Shown: in pieces, positions 63,818 through 64,000 of the stretch
Position numbering within the stretch: the stretch's first letter is position 1
How the letters are laid out: every line of letters starts with the position of its first letter
NCBI RefSeq assembly: GCF_001273835.1
Contig: NZ_JHEI01000132.1
Span: 285,814-349,813, forward strand
DNA length: 64,000 nucleotides
Direction: 5' to 3'
From: Leucobacter celer subsp. astrifaciens
Lineage (GTDB): Bacteria; Actinomycetota; Actinomycetes; Actinomycetales; Microbacteriaceae
Position numbers and translations under genes: made by a program
The notes under the pieces: model-generated
Seen by the model: only the letters and a program-made list of their open reading frames with translations
Told to the model about the DNA's origin: nothing
Databases searched by the model: none

Positions 63818-64000
63818 TTTGGGGGCAGGATATGCGCCTGCGAGAGATACGCCGCCGCCCGCCTGAGCACCTCGTTCTCCATCTCCAGCTCCCGTATCCG
63901 CCGCAGCGCCGCTGTCATCTCGCGGCGCTCGTCAGGATCGGTCGATGGTGTCATCCCATGCGTCCGGAACCGGTCATCTGGGTCTGATGCACGTTTAGGT
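63814..64000 (-). CDS. IS3-family transposase OrfA, partial
   Basis: The visible 61 codons enter from the right edge and end at TGA (63816-63814). The C-terminal part is a leucine-zipper-like helix (TAALRRIRELEMENEVLRRA) followed by AYLSQAHILPPK, the standard OrfA ending. The N-terminal helix-turn-helix lies beyond the window. Its frame is -1 relative to orfB. Confidence 0.85.
   Translation of the reverse strand, partial: PKRASDPDDRFRTHGMTPSTDPDERREMTAALRRIRELEMENEVLRRAAAYLSQAHILPPK

Larger units (their letters stand above)
62885..64000 (-). mobile_element. IS3-family insertion sequence, cut by the window edge
   Basis: It contains overlapping orfA and orfB on the minus strand. One end should lie between the tRNA fragment and the orfB stop (62884-62932); I could not define the terminal repeat because the other end is outside the window. 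Confidence 0.75.

Overview
The window is high-GC chromosomal DNA from an actinobacterium. A member of the Microbacteriaceae (Leucobacter-like or a close relative) fits best. The reasons are the GTP-type PEP carboxykinase, the prfB-ftsE-ftsX-smpB-ssrA block, an actinobacterial-type tmRNA tag, dense interspersed palindromes, and many genes that begin right at a -10 box with no leader. This placement is inference from gene content; there is no 16S rRNA gene here.

Layout. 1-5.6 kb: a RamB-like regulator divergent from pckG, a GAF-GGDEF protein, a tRNA with anticodon UAA and two tiny genes. 5.6-19 kb: a PLP-dependent deaminase/aldolase coupled to an FAD lactone oxidase, lemA with an HtpX-like protease, an MFS exporter, aspA, a fumarylacetoacetase-family enzyme, an FKBP isomerase, a secreted SLH-repeat protein and a purine permease. 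19-28.8 kb: a molybdenum region with moaD-moeA-moaC-mog, moeZ, moaE, moaA, modABC and a MerR/TOBE molybdate-type regulator. 29-31.3 kb: amiS-fmdB-fmdA, for uptake and hydrolysis of short amides to ammonia. 31.4-37 kb: a YdeP-like molybdopterin oxidoreductase with fdhD, divergent from a second moeA and mobA. This is the likely consumer of the cofactor made upstream. 37-51 kb: two PotD-type binding proteins, an inositol-phosphatase-family gene, amt with a striking GlnR-type operator array, rpsO, an aminotransferase with an Lrp regulator, potDABC and an APC permease. Together these look like polyamine uptake and catabolism. 51-56.5 kb: a YczE/MocR pair, prfB, ftsEX and smpB.

56.7-60.1 kb holds the most unusual genes. 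A 392-residue protein carries all the residues I know for the plasmid-borne nylon-oligomer hydrolase NylB (S112, K115, Y170, D181, Y215, N266). It is translationally coupled to an NCS1 permease and divergent from a TetR regulator. This three-gene cassette separates smpB from ssrA.

60.3-64 kb: ssrA (tmRNA), then a mobile region. It contains a large serine integrase whose last codons run antisense into the ssrA 3' end, the 3' half of a tRNA (anticodon CUU), and an IS3-family element cut by the window edge.

Themes that cross the window are widespread leaderless genes (TAnnnT, six bases, start codon), two families of REP-like palindromes that have shaped coding sequence in two places (mobA, modB), and several operator-like palindromes beside identifiable regulators.
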